Assembly (NCBI GenBank): GCA_900315075.1
Contig: OMXV01000004.1
Location: forward strand, 57,445-121,444
Length of the DNA: 64,000 nt
Reading direction: 5' to 3'
Source of the DNA: an uncultured Prevotellaceae bacterium
GTDB lineage: Bacteria > Bacteroidota > Bacteroidia > Bacteroidales > Bacteroidaceae
The notes beneath the pieces were generated by a model. That model ran no database searches. It was not told the DNA's origin and saw nothing but the letters and a program-made list of their open reading frames with translations. The position numbers and the translations under genes are program-made. Below are positions 25,721-34,948 of this stretch, in pieces. Position 1 is the first letter of the stretch, and every line of letters begins with the position of its first letter.

Positions 25721-26068
25721 ATAGAGGATGTCGATCGTGCGGAGTTCGGTACACACCTTGATGTTGTCAACATGATCACCACGCCGAAAAGATATTTTTA
25801 CAACGATGAGTTCCTCAAAGAATGTTTCCAAAAACTCCATGGAACCATTGTGAGCTGCCACCTGAAGGACATTTTGCTAAAACAGGATTATACCTTCCAG
25901 CTTCAGGAGTGCGCCTGTGGTAAAGGTACATTAAATATAGAACTTTATACCCAATTAGCCACCAAAGAAAATACTCACATGCCTATGATTATTGAACATC
26001 TGACAACCGACGAAGAATACATGACGAGTGTACAGTATGTTCGTGAGAGGCTCAGAAAAACGCAATAA
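25721..26068 (+). pseudogene. Truncated sugar-phosphate isomerase/epimerase (C-terminal remnant)
   Basis: The frame from 25721 reads IEDVDRAEFGTHLDVVNMIT, then TPKRYFYNDEF, GTIVSCHLKDI and HMPMIIEHLTTDEEYMTSVQY, ending at 26068. This is the C-terminal third of a xylose-isomerase-like TIM-barrel epimerase. The ATG at 25772 is internal to the conserved sequence, so the gene has lost its 5' part. Together with the upstream transporter remnant it marks an internal deletion with its junction near 25715-25722. Confidence 0.82.
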
Positions 26069-26131
26069 TCGCGCTAAAATGGACACAACACATACAAAAG
26101 AGGAAATTCTAACAGACTAAAAAAGACAAAA

Positions 26132-28990
26132 ATGAATAACGACATGGAGAATACGCCATTGTGGCTTGACTTGAGAAAAGAGTATATCGACGACAACTTT
26201 GCCAAACTTCAGGAATACCTGAAAGGATGTGCCGTCAAACAGACAAACGACTCGTTTTATAGCATAACCATTGACCTCATGAGACAACGTGTGGACGACC
26301 TGTTGTCAACTATCTCCATGCGCCCACTCTACCACGAAGAGATGGACAGAAAGACGCTGGAGTTTCATGTCAGTCTGATTGCCACATACCTTTTAGTGGA
26401 CGGTAGCCATTCACTTGCCCTCCCCGCTTATCTTGCTTTCATGGGTGGACTGAGGGAAATGAACCCTCGTTTGTCGGACGATCTTATCAAGGCTTCCTTC
26501 GAACGGCTGCGGCATGAGAAAGTCGCGACACTCGGATTTGGATGGAACGACCTGCAAAAAATCGGGACTGAACTATTTGCCTACAATGCCAGCCACTTAG
26601 TAAAATTTGAGTCGCCTATCACCAAACCATTGGTTTTCTCAAAAAACGGTACCGCACTCCTCACCAAAGAAGGGATGCTACTCACCTATCAACCACCATC
26701 TGCCTCAAAGAAACTGGCCAAAAATGGTGCCAACTCACTTGACACTGGTATAGGCATAACACTCCGCACACCTACGTCAGAGAAACTGAAACAGAGTTTG
26801 GAGAATAACCCCGTGGAAATGGATGAATTCACCAATGAATTCATCGCCCTACAGAAAAAAGTTCAAGATAAGGTTCAAGAAGTTCCACTTAAAAAATATT
26901 TTGAGGGCGACGAAGCCATTATCAGAATTGACTCTATCGACCGCAACGGTACGATGCACGTCACAACCATCGACCCTGCATACCAACCCATAATTGGCTA
27001 CATCAAATTTGATAAGCCCAGCATCGTCTATTACTACACCAGCACTCTTTATGAGTATTTCCATTCAGGCGACTGTATGAAAGCCTCCATTATAGATACT
27101 GTGAATGGAATGTTTAGTATCGAGGATCAGTTGATAGATTTCTTTGTAAAAGACACCAAGGCTGCAGAAAAAGAAAACATGAACTTATTTCTCTGCAAAC
27201 TGATTGATGAACGTCCCAAATTCTATGGATGGATCAACGAATGGGGTGTAGCCTTCTACTCGGCAAATACAGGAAAATATGGGCGTGGTGACTTTGCCAT
27301 TCTCTCTGTGAACAACTATGGAACAGGTGTCAAATATGGAAAAATTGACGCATGGATTAAAGAGGACACAGACGAGACCTTCGACGAAAAAACCGTACGC
27401 TATGATTGTATTCGTGCATTTGCTGAACATACGGAGGTTCCTGACAACAAACAGGAGGAAGAGGAGACGGGTGAGCTAAGTCCTACCGTTCTCCGACTAC
27501 TCACTATCCAAATGTTCAAACACCAAAAATCACTGCTCAAACCATCCGACCGTATCCGTTTCCTATCCAATGCCAATGTATTGGCCGAACTTATAGGCGA
27601 TGTAACTTCTTCATCTTATATCCGCTTTACCAGGACATATCTCCGTGCTCTCATACATTTTGTCAGGAAAGAAGACATGGGTACTATTCAGCTGAAACCT
27701 GAAAAGGAATATGTCGATGCCATACCCACCCTCATCCGCTTGTCTGTGATTGACATCCTAAAGGAATACGGCAAAAAGGAGGATTCAGAAAAGCTGTCGG
27801 ACACTATTTACTCCTTCAAAGAAAAACAGCCAATGCTGGTCAAGCTTGCACGACTTGTACAGACAGCTAATGCTATGCGAGGAACACTCTCGGAAGCCAC
27901 ACTCAACGTCTTACGTCGCGAAATCATCAAAACCCTCTCAATAGAGACAGAAAACGATGCCGACCTTGAAGCAGACGGCGGCATCTACCTCGGCATAGAG
28001 AGTGGAACACAGGAGTTTAAGACCTCTATGGTCTATCCCTCTAACAACCACATGCAACCAGATGAATACACCCAAAACCAAAATGTGCTGAAGGGCGTAT
28101 GTGCCTTCCTTAACTCAACCACAGGCGGCACCCTCTACCTTGGTGTAAATGACCAAGGAATGGTAGTAGGAATTGAAAACGATATGAAATACCTGAACTA
28201 TCACACAATAGACACCTATATGCGCTATGTACAGGATACAGCAAAGAAGTATTTCGGTCTCGACACCCTACCCTATCTGCACATCGAACCCCAATATGAC
28301 AACGCTGTTGTTGCTATCCACGTGGAACCACATCCCTATCGTGTTGTAGAACTCGACAGCAAAGCATACATCAGGGTAAATGCGGAATCAAGGGAGATGC
28401 CGGAGCGGATGAGGCAGGAATTACTAAGGAGAAAAGTGCTCACTAATGAGGGCAAAGCGGCTGCCCTATCTTTGCTTCAACATGCACAATCGCGAAAGAA
28501 GTGTGTCATCTTGCACGACTACGCTTCATCAAACAGCGGAAAAGTCGCTGATCGTTTCGTGGAAGCATACGACGTGCGGCCAGAAGACGGACTGGTAATC
28601 TGTTACGACAGAAAGGAATTCACTACCCGAGTATTCAACATCAACAGAATAGGATATGTGGAAATAAAAGAAGAGGAGCCTTGGAAATACCCTGCCTCAC
28701 ACGAGAAAATAGAGGTGGACGTCTTCCATATGACAGGCAAAAACCCCGTTCACGTCTCCCTACAGTTGGACTTAATGGCGAAGAACCTGCTGATAGAGGA
28801 ATTCCCTTCATCCAAAAGCTACATCACCCCACATAAAGGCGATGACAATATCTGGTATTTCGACACGGAGGTCTATCAGCTGGAGGGTATCGGACGTTTC
28901 TACATGGGACTGGCAAACCACATCAAAATCCTTGAGGCACCAGAACTGAAAACTTACGTCACTGAGTTCTGCAAGAATTATTTAGTATGA
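26132..28990 (+). CDS. Large Schlafen-AlbA_2/WYL-like protein
   Basis: A 952-residue soluble protein. Residues 1-600 match nothing I recognise; they are largely alpha-helical, with a patch FSKNGTALLTKEGMLLTYQP near 170. An AlbA_2 (Schlafen, divergent AAA_4) domain follows from about 617: YLGIESGTQEFKTSMVYPS, LKGVCAFLNSTTGGTLYLGV and the C-terminal YIRVNAES. From about 785 a WYL-like block appears (CVILHDYASSNSGKVADRF, VICYDRKEFTTRVFNINRIG). AlbA_2 domains bind nucleic acid or act as nucleases in Schlafen proteins, and WYL domains sense ligands in defence and stress regulators. It stands just after a deletion scar and before a Ser/Thr kinase. A defence or stress role is inference. Confidence 0.75.
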   Translation: MNNDMENTPLWLDLRKEYIDDNFAKLQEYLKGCAVKQTNDSFYSITIDLMRQRVDDLLSTISMRPLYHEEMDRKTLEFHVSLIATYLLVDGSHSLALPAYLAFMGGLREMNPRLSDDLIKASFERLRHEKVATLGFGWNDLQKIGTELFAYNASHLVKFESPITKPLVFSKNGTALLTKEGMLLTYQPPSASKKLAKNGANSLDTGIGITLRTPTSEKLKQSLENNPVEMDEFTNEFIALQKKVQDKVQEVPLKKYFEGDEAIIRIDSIDRNGTMHVTTIDPAYQPIIGYIKFDKPSIVYYYTSTLYEYFHSGDCMKASIIDTVNGMFSIEDQLIDFFVKDTKAAEKENMNLFLCKLIDERPKFYGWINEWGVAFYSANTGKYGRGDFAILSVNNYGTGVKYGKIDAWIKEDTDETFDEKTVRYDCIRAFAEHTEVPDNKQEEEETGELSPTVLRLLTIQMFKHQKSLLKPSDRIRFLSNANVLAELIGDVTSSSYIRFTRTYLRALIHFVRKEDMGTIQLKPEKEYVDAIPTLIRLSVIDILKEYGKKEDSEKLSDTIYSFKEKQPMLVKLARLVQTANAMRGTLSEATLNVLRREIIKTLSIETENDADLEADGGIYLGIESGTQEFKTSMVYPSNNHMQPDEYTQNQNVLKGVCAFLNSTTGGTLYLGVNDQGMVVGIENDMKYLNYHTIDTYMRYVQDTAKKYFGLDTLPYLHIEPQYDNAVVAIHVEPHPYRVVELDSKAYIRVNAESREMPERMRQELLRRKVLTNEGKAAALSLLQHAQSRKKCVILHDYASSNSGKVADRFVEAYDVRPEDGLVICYDRKEFTTRVFNINRIGYVEIKEEEPWKYPASHEKIEVDVFHMTGKNPVHVSLQLDLMAKNLLIEEFPSSKSYITPHKGDDNIWYFDTEVYQLEGIGRFYMGLANHIKILEAPELKTYVTEFCKNYLV

Positions 28991-29068
28991 GTGTGAGACT
29001 TATTTCTGTTTTTCTATTGAAATACATCTATGTGGACAATTGACAACTATTTTTCGAAAAAAAATTAG

Positions 29069-29076
29069 TATATTTG
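29069..29076 (+). promoter_or_regulatory. -7 box of the kinase-TonB gene
   Basis: TATATTTG followed by CA matches the consensus, 38 bases before the ATG at 29115. It suggests transcription independent of the upstream AlbA_2 gene. Confidence 0.55.
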
Positions 29077-29114
29077 CACCATCATTGTATATATAAACCT
29101 AACATCTATCCATA

Positions 29115-30902
29115 ATGAAAACGTTACAACCAGGTACTACCCTTAAAAATGGGAAATACACTATTAATAAGATATTGGGACAAGGAAGTTTCGGTATCAC
29201 CTATTTAGCTGCTACCAAAATACCGATGCAAGGCGACTTTGGGAAGATGGACGTGGACGTGAAAGTTGCCATCAAGGAGTTTTTCATGGCCGACTTGAAC
29301 AGTAGGTCCGGTGATGGAACTTCCCTGGAGAAAACCGACAGTTCGATTGTGAAAAAATATGCCAAAAAATTTTATACTGAGGCTGAGAACCTTGCCAAGT
29401 TAAATCACCCCAACATCGTAAAAGTGCTGGAGGTATTCAACGAGAACAACACCTCTTACTACGTCATGGAATACATCGAAGGTGAGACACTCGACGATTA
29501 CATCAAACGCAACGGAAAGATTGGTGAGGAAGAAGCCCGACTTATTACCCTTGATATCTGCGGTGCACTCCGCCACATGCACGACCATCACATGCTACAC
29601 TTAGACCTAAAACCTAAGAATGTGATGCGCGACCAAAATGGCAAAATCTATCTGATAGACTTCGGACTGGCCAAACAATATAATGAAAATGGCGAACCTG
29701 AGTCGAGCACCACCTTAGGATTGGGCACCCGCGGCTATGCCCCTGTGGAGCAGATGAAATACAAAAGCGACGGCACCATGCCTGCAACTCTTGATGTCTA
29801 TGCGTTGGGAGCCTCCCTCTTTAAGATGCTTACGGGGCAAGTACCCCCAGAATCCTCAGATGTGCTCAACGAAGGACTACCAATGAATCTTCTTCAAAAT
29901 GCCGGCGTGAGCCAGGATATGATTGGCGTTGTGGAAAAGGCCATGGCACCATTGAAGAAAAACAGATACCAAAATGTCGGTGAGCTGATAGATGCGCTGA
30001 CTGTGATTGTTCCACAAACAGAGGAAACAGTTGTGGAACCGCATGACGAAGAAACAGAAATACAGCACGAAGAAACAGAACTTGAAACACCACCTCCTTA
30101 CAATAATGAGGTGCCACCACCATATAATAATGAAACACCACCATATAATAATGACGTATCACCATATCAAGAGGAAGAGGAACGCTCATTCCTACAAAAA
30201 TACTGGAAATATGGTTTAATAGCTCTCATCCCTCTACTGATACTTGGAGGAGTGCTACTATTTAGTGGTGGCTCAAAAGACAAAGATGACAACAATAGCC
30301 GTGACTATGAGGTTATAGCTGACAACACGGAAAATGATAACGAAGAAGTAGAAGATACCAAAAAAATTATTGAAGAAACTGAAGAAGCTTCCACCGAAGA
30401 AGCAAAATCTGTAGAAGATGTAAGAGAGAAAGCAGAAAATGCGGCAAAGGAGGAAAAAGAAAAAGCCCAAAAAGCAGCAGAAGAAGCGAAGGAAAAAGCC
30501 CAAAAAGCAGCAGAAGAAGCGAAAGAGAAAGCAAAAGCAAAAGAGGCAACCCCACCCGCAAAACCAGTGGAAACTCCTAAACCAGTAAATGACAATAACG
30601 TCTATAATAGTGTTGACGAATTGCCTTCATTCCCTGGTGGAATATCTCAGTGGTTGAGCCAGAACCTACAATATCCTCCCATCGCACAAGAGAATGGCAT
30701 ACAAGGTACTGTGGTTGTGCAGTTCGTGGTTGAGAAAAACGGTTCTTTGAGCGATGTGAAGGTGATACGTAGTAAAGATCCCTCACTCGACAATGAAGCT
30801 TTACGGGTAGTTCACAATATGCCAAAGTGGAAACCCGGCAAACTAAATGGAAGTCCCGTACGTGTATCTTTTACTCTCCCTATAACCTTCAAACTTCAGT
30901 AG
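29115..30902 (+). CDS. Membrane Ser/Thr protein kinase fused to a TonB C-terminal domain
   Basis: A 595-residue protein. Residues 1-300 form a complete Hanks-type kinase: GQGSFGITY (22-30), VAIKEF with Lys54, HLDLKPKN (162-169) with the catalytic Asp, DFG (182-184) and an activation segment rich in Thr/Ser. A linker with three PPYNN copies (about 327-346) leads to one membrane helix (366-383), an acidic stretch, and an Ala/Lys/Glu helix made of AQKAAEEAKEK repeats (about 436-476). Residues 505-595 are a TonB C-terminal domain (YPPIAQENGIQGTVVVQFVV, MPKWKPGKLNGSPV). The kinase would be cytoplasmic and the TonB domain periplasmic, where TonB domains contact outer-membrane receptors. A CE12-like esterase gene begins two bases after the stop. 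Confidence 0.9.
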   Translation: MKTLQPGTTLKNGKYTINKILGQGSFGITYLAATKIPMQGDFGKMDVDVKVAIKEFFMADLNSRSGDGTSLEKTDSSIVKKYAKKFYTEAENLAKLNHPNIVKVLEVFNENNTSYYVMEYIEGETLDDYIKRNGKIGEEEARLITLDICGALRHMHDHHMLHLDLKPKNVMRDQNGKIYLIDFGLAKQYNENGEPESSTTLGLGTRGYAPVEQMKYKSDGTMPATLDVYALGASLFKMLTGQVPPESSDVLNEGLPMNLLQNAGVSQDMIGVVEKAMAPLKKNRYQNVGELIDALTVIVPQTEETVVEPHDEETEIQHEETELETPPPYNNEVPPPYNNETPPYNNDVSPYQEEEERSFLQKYWKYGLIALIPLLILGGVLLFSGGSKDKDDNNSRDYEVIADNTENDNEEVEDTKKIIEETEEASTEEAKSVEDVREKAENAAKEEKEKAQKAAEEAKEKAQKAAEEAKEKAKAKEATPPAKPVETPKPVNDNNVYNSVDELPSFPGGISQWLSQNLQYPPIAQENGIQGTVVVQFVVEKNGSLSDVKVIRSKDPSLDNEALRVVHNMPKWKPGKLNGSPVRVSFTLPITFKLQ

Positions 30903-30904
30903 AT

Positions 30905-32794
30905 ATGACGACGAAACGATTACTGTCCATCGTTTTGACCTTTATTTTCTTTGCCATATCAAGTATGGCCAAGAAAGTGCATACCCTCGGTGATTCCACT
31001 ATGGCCAACTACGACGAGTCGGCCACGGTGACACGTGGCTGGGGAATGTATTTCGGCAATTTCCTCACTAATGGATGGACATCAGTGAACTATGCCCGCG
31101 GAGGTCGCGACTCCCGCGGAGGCTACAACGAGCTGTGGCAGACAGCCAAGAAGAACGTGGAACCTGGCGACTACGTCATCATCACTTTCGCCCATAATGA
31201 CGAGAAAAACGACGGCATGGACGGTGTGGCACTCTACGAATACTACAAAAGTATTGGTGACAATGCCAAGGCTGCTGCTGTTGACCAGCGTGGTACTGTG
31301 CCCTCCACCACTTACAAGGAATACTTAGGGAAAATTGTCGATGAGGTTTTAGAAAGAGGAGCCATCCCCATCATTGCCTCCCCTGTGTGCCGTAGCTATT
31401 TCACTGGCAACAAAATACGTCGTAACGGTCGTCACGACTTGGGTGACTCTTACTCTATACTGACAGACAACGGACCTTCTCCTGGACATAAGGTAGCTGA
31501 AGGTGACCATACGATGGACTACGCCTGGCATGCCCAGCAACTGGCAGCGGAAAAAGGCATAGCATTCATCGACCTGACCAGCGCCACGGCCACACTCTAT
31601 GAGAGTTATGGCGATGCCAAATGTCATGAATATCTCTTCGACGGGGAAGGCTCCACACACTTCAATGCCACTGGTGCCTTGCTTGTGGCACGTGAATGCG
31701 CCCGTCTGATGAAAGCACAGGGTATTATGGCCGACGACATCATTATACCCACCGACATCAGCGTGACACCCTCCGTAGCCGACTTCGGTGAGGCCTACAA
31801 AGGACAAACGTTGACAAAGGAACTAACACTCAATGGATTCGGTCTCACTCCAGAGACGGGAGCAGTAAACATCTCAGCTTCAGAGGGGCTTCTACTCTCC
31901 ACCGACAAGACCAACTGGCAACCATCACTCTGTGTGACCTATCAGGCCTCCACCCTGGTACAAACCTTCTATGTGCAACTCACACTACAAGACGATGGAC
32001 AAACCACTGGCACTATTACTGTGCAACAGGGCGACAAAACATTGGAGATTCCCGTCATTGCCACCGCCGTCTCGCTGGAAGGCGGCACAGAGATACAGGC
32101 ATACTGGCGTCTGGAGAAAGATGCCACTTATGAACTGACGGGTCCTGCCACCGTCATCGATGAGAGTTGGGAAGGAATGTATGTGCAGCGCTATTCCGCT
32201 CCCAACGCCAATACTGTGTGGCCAGAGTGGACGGGTTTTGATGCCTCACGCAAGACACAGCGCAACCTGCTCACAGGTGACGCATGGCCTGCCGACGAGA
32301 TAGACGACAATCCCAACAGATACATCCAGTTTGGCATCAAGCCAAACATTGGGAACACACTTAAAATCAATAACATCAGTCTTTTTGTCTGTGGATGTGG
32401 CGGCAACGGCATGTGCTGCCATATCTATTACTCCACCGACAATTTTGAAACCCGTACGACCATCTTTGAAATGAAAAAGATGCCTGCCAACAATATGCAG
32501 GAAGTAAAAGTGTCACCTGTCATTACCCTCAACGATGGCGAGGAGTTGTTGCTACGTGTCTATCCCTGGTACACAGGTGCTGCCACAGGAAAGACCATCT
32601 GCCTTTCGGATGTGACCTTTGGAGGAATAGCTATTGATGCCACAGGCATCCGCAACAATGGTTACGACCGTGTGGTTGGCGTCAATTATTACGACATCCA
32701 GGGTATGCAAAACACAACCCCTACACATGGCATTAGCATCCAGCGACTCCAATTCGCCGACGGCAGCGTGATAACACGCAAAATTATAAAATAA
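30905..32794 (+). CDS. Secreted CE12-like SGNH esterase (rhamnogalacturonan acetylesterase type)
   Basis: A 629-residue protein; ATG 30905 follows the kinase stop by two bases and opens a signal peptide ending near SSMAKK. Residues about 25-280 are an SGNH domain with THE first block as TLGDSTMANYDE, then NYARGGRDSRGGY, FAHNDEKND and the final STHFNATGALLVA with catalytic His. These are typical of CE12 pectin deacetylases. The C-terminal half is a beta-rich region of unknown role ending YYDIQGMQNTTPTHGISIQR and ITRKIIK, comparable with type IX sorting-like ends. Tight spacing suggests cotranscription with the kinase-TonB gene. Confidence 0.84.
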   Translation: MTTKRLLSIVLTFIFFAISSMAKKVHTLGDSTMANYDESATVTRGWGMYFGNFLTNGWTSVNYARGGRDSRGGYNELWQTAKKNVEPGDYVIITFAHNDEKNDGMDGVALYEYYKSIGDNAKAAAVDQRGTVPSTTYKEYLGKIVDEVLERGAIPIIASPVCRSYFTGNKIRRNGRHDLGDSYSILTDNGPSPGHKVAEGDHTMDYAWHAQQLAAEKGIAFIDLTSATATLYESYGDAKCHEYLFDGEGSTHFNATGALLVARECARLMKAQGIMADDIIIPTDISVTPSVADFGEAYKGQTLTKELTLNGFGLTPETGAVNISASEGLLLSTDKTNWQPSLCVTYQASTLVQTFYVQLTLQDDGQTTGTITVQQGDKTLEIPVIATAVSLEGGTEIQAYWRLEKDATYELTGPATVIDESWEGMYVQRYSAPNANTVWPEWTGFDASRKTQRNLLTGDAWPADEIDDNPNRYIQFGIKPNIGNTLKINNISLFVCGCGGNGMCCHIYYSTDNFETRTTIFEMKKMPANNMQEVKVSPVITLNDGEELLLRVYPWYTGAATGKTICLSDVTFGGIAIDATGIRNNGYDRVVGVNYYDIQGMQNTTPTHGISIQRLQFADGSVITRKIIK

Positions 32795-32803
32795 TTAAAA
32801 AAA

Positions 32804-32842
32804 TTAGGAGTTAGAAGTGCACTAACAACTTCTAACTCCTAA
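32804..32842. terminator. Bidirectional hairpin built from GTTAGRR repeats
   Basis: TTAGGAGTTAGAAGT (32804-32818) pairs perfectly with ACTTCTAACTCCTAA (32828-32842) around nine bases. It separates the convergent esterase and SH3 genes. It shows that facing copies of an intergenic repeat can act as a stem. Confidence 0.65.
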
Positions 32843-32870
32843 CTATCTAAAATCTAGCATCTAACTTCTA

Positions 32871-33377
32871 TCAGAAGCACGGCGATTCTGTTATTTGTAT
32901 TTTCTTTGCACTCATATAGCCACGGAAGGTTCCCGTCTGGGTATAAACTTTAAACCAACCGTCACTGTAGTCGCCACTGCAAAGAATATAGCCACCATCA
33001 CGCACTTTGCCCACAATGACGTAACGTGTACCTGGACCTTTGCGGATGTTGGTATAGCCATCCTCGTCCATCACTAAACCTACCATCTTGCAGGGACCCT
33101 GGCGCTTGGGCACCACCACTTTACTGGAATGGATATAACCAATGAAATCCTGTGGGGTTCCATCGGTATAGCTGGTATAGACCTTGTACCACTTGCCCGT
33201 ACCAGGGCCATAGTTGATAAACATACCATCAGGCACTTGATCCACAATCTCATAATTCGTGCCTGGACCTTTACGGATGTTGGTATAACCGTCTTCATCC
33301 TTCACCAGACCTGGACGCTGGGCAGCGCATGGTAACATGACCATCGCCGCCAAAATCATTAATAATAATTTTTTCAT
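32871..33377 (-). CDS. Secreted protein with two bacterial SH3 domains
   Basis: A 168-residue protein with a signal peptide (to about PCAAQ) and two SH3b repeats, each carrying DEDGYTNIRKGPGT followed by a YEIV or YVIV strand and a WYKVY or WFKVY strand. SH3b domains bind cell-wall peptides or serve as targeting modules. There is no enzymatic domain. It is a single-gene unit with a -7 box about 100 bases upstream. Confidence 0.88.
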   Translation of the reverse strand: MKKLLLMILAAMVMLPCAAQRPGLVKDEDGYTNIRKGPGTNYEIVDQVPDGMFINYGPGTGKWYKVYTSYTDGTPQDFIGYIHSSKVVVPKRQGPCKMVGLVMDEDGYTNIRKGPGTRYVIVGKVRDGGYILCSGDYSDGWFKVYTQTGTFRGYMSAKKIQITESPCF

Positions 33378-33473
33378 GTTTGTGAGTTTATTGTATTTAT
33401 TTGGAAGTTCAGGAGTTCAGACTATACCGAAGCCGCCCAACAACTAACATCTAACGACTAAACTATTTGTTTG

Positions 33474-33481
33474 CAAAAATA
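33474..33481 (-). promoter_or_regulatory. -7 box of the SH3-domain gene
   Basis: The minus strand reads TATTTTTG, about 97 bases upstream of the ATG, in an otherwise featureless gap (33378-33630). Confidence 0.4.
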
Positions 33482-33630
33482 GTAAAAAAATGTCATAAAC
33501 TTGAGAATTTAGTCTTTTTTCTTCGAACAAAACTAAAAACTCCCCACATCCTCAGTTCCGAGTATGCAGGGATTGTTATGCATATGGCCACCCATATTGC
33601 GTATAGGATGGAGAGTAATATCTGCGCTCA

Positions 33631-34749
33631 TTACTCAAAAATTTCCGTCAACCTCCTCTCAATCGCTTCACCACGAAGACCACGGACGAGTATAGTGCCA
33701 TCGGGAGCGAAGAGGATGATGTGAGGGATGCCACGAATATTATAGGCGTCGGTGGCAATGTCCTGAGAGTTGAGAATTTGAGGATAAGGCACGCCATCGT
33801 CTTTGATGGCGTGTAGTGAAGCCTCGGGCTTGTCCCATGCTGCGATGCCGACAACCAGAAGCCCACGGTCCTTGTATTTATTGTAAGCGGCAATGAGATT
33901 GGGGATTTCCATCCGACAAGGTCCGCACCACGATGCCCAGAAATCAACGAGCACATATTGACCGCGACCCACATAATCCGAGAGTCGTGTGATCTTGCCA
34001 TCGTACTCCACGGCGAAGTCCACAAATTTCTCACCGACGGCAGGGATAAAGTTGGGTTCTTCAGTCTCCATATTGACGCTCATTGCATTGAGTGCCAATT
34101 TCATTTCGTTCCATGAATCCCCCGCCTTGATGCGCGGACTCATCAGGTTAAGCCATGAGGCAACTTGCTGTGGTGGCTTTTGGGAAATGGCGAATGCCAG
34201 TTCCACCATCCCTAAGACATCGTCGTTATGTCGGGCGAGTTCACTACGCATCAAACTGTCGAGGTGAGCTTGTCTGACAGAATCACCATACAACAAAGGA
34301 GCGTATTTGTTTTGGAACACTCCATATTCCTCGTTCAGCGGTGTGCCCGATGGAGAGCTAAGGAATCGAATGGAATCATCTTTGGCAATACTTTGTATAT
34401 CCATATACAATTCGGTAGTTCCCTGCTCTAAGAAGAAATACGGCGACATGATTTCCGGTATGCCGTCGCGCTGGGTGAGTGAGTGTAGGTTGAAAACTCC
34501 TGGTTCGTCGAGCACCCCTTCCTTGGTAATCAGTTTTCCGTTGACCACCTCCAAGGTATCGATAGGTGCATTGACCATACGCATGGCGCTCATCCAGTGT
34601 ATAAGCAACAGCCGTGTGTTCATCGTGGAATCACCCACGGTTCCTTCTAGTCGGTAATGAATTGGTGCTTCGGTTCTCTCCTGCTGAGCCTGTCCGGGCA
34701 TGGCGATGAGAAATAGGAGCATGGTGAAAATATATTGTCTCATGTTCAT
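33631..34749 (-). CDS. TlpA-type periplasmic thiol-disulfide oxidoreductase
   Basis: A 372-residue exported protein (signal peptide ending PGQAQ). Residues about 30-230 form a DUF4369-like N-terminal region, and residues about 235-372 a thioredoxin fold with the active site FWASWCGPCRMEIP and the cis-Pro loop IRGIPHIILF. Such proteins reduce or isomerise disulfides in the periplasm. The ATG overlaps the stop of the preceding 62-residue membrane protein gene by four bases, so they are coupled. Confidence 0.9.
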   Translation of the reverse strand: MNMRQYIFTMLLFLIAMPGQAQQERTEAPIHYRLEGTVGDSTMNTRLLLIHWMSAMRMVNAPIDTLEVVNGKLITKEGVLDEPGVFNLHSLTQRDGIPEIMSPYFFLEQGTTELYMDIQSIAKDDSIRFLSSPSGTPLNEEYGVFQNKYAPLLYGDSVRQAHLDSLMRSELARHNDDVLGMVELAFAISQKPPQQVASWLNLMSPRIKAGDSWNEMKLALNAMSVNMETEEPNFIPAVGEKFVDFAVEYDGKITRLSDYVGRGQYVLVDFWASWCGPCRMEIPNLIAAYNKYKDRGLLVVGIAAWDKPEASLHAIKDDGVPYPQILNSQDIATDAYNIRGIPHIILFAPDGTILVRGLRGEAIERRLTEIFE

Positions 34750-34934
34750 TTTTCTTTGTCAGTTTCTTTTTTCTTGTAGTTGATTGGGAAAGCCTTGTTT
34801 AACAAACAACTTGCCGCACAAACGAGAAGGATGCATATAAGTATGTTAACTATGTTTTTTGGATTAACCAGAAAGTAACCGTTTACACAACAAACCAAAA
34901 GGAATAAAATGAAATAAATAACTTTCTTCTTCAT
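34746..34934 (-). CDS. 62-residue membrane protein, unknown
   Basis: Two predicted helices (residues about 5-22 and 28-48) separated by a short loop with NPKN, then a Lys-rich tail. It is coupled by overlap to the TlpA-type gene and lies 14 bases after the zinc-ribbon protein gene. No family was recognised. The three genes may form one unit. Confidence 0.6.
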   Translation of the reverse strand: MKKKVIYFILFLLVCCVNGYFLVNPKNIVNILICILLVCAASCLLNKAFPINYKKKETDKEK

Positions 34935-34948
34935 GATTGCTAAAAATA

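Noticed and set aside
25438-25761. A genuine 107-residue short transporter
   Set aside because: Only one third of a GPH transporter is present, and the last 14 residues derive from the epimerase gene read out of frame.
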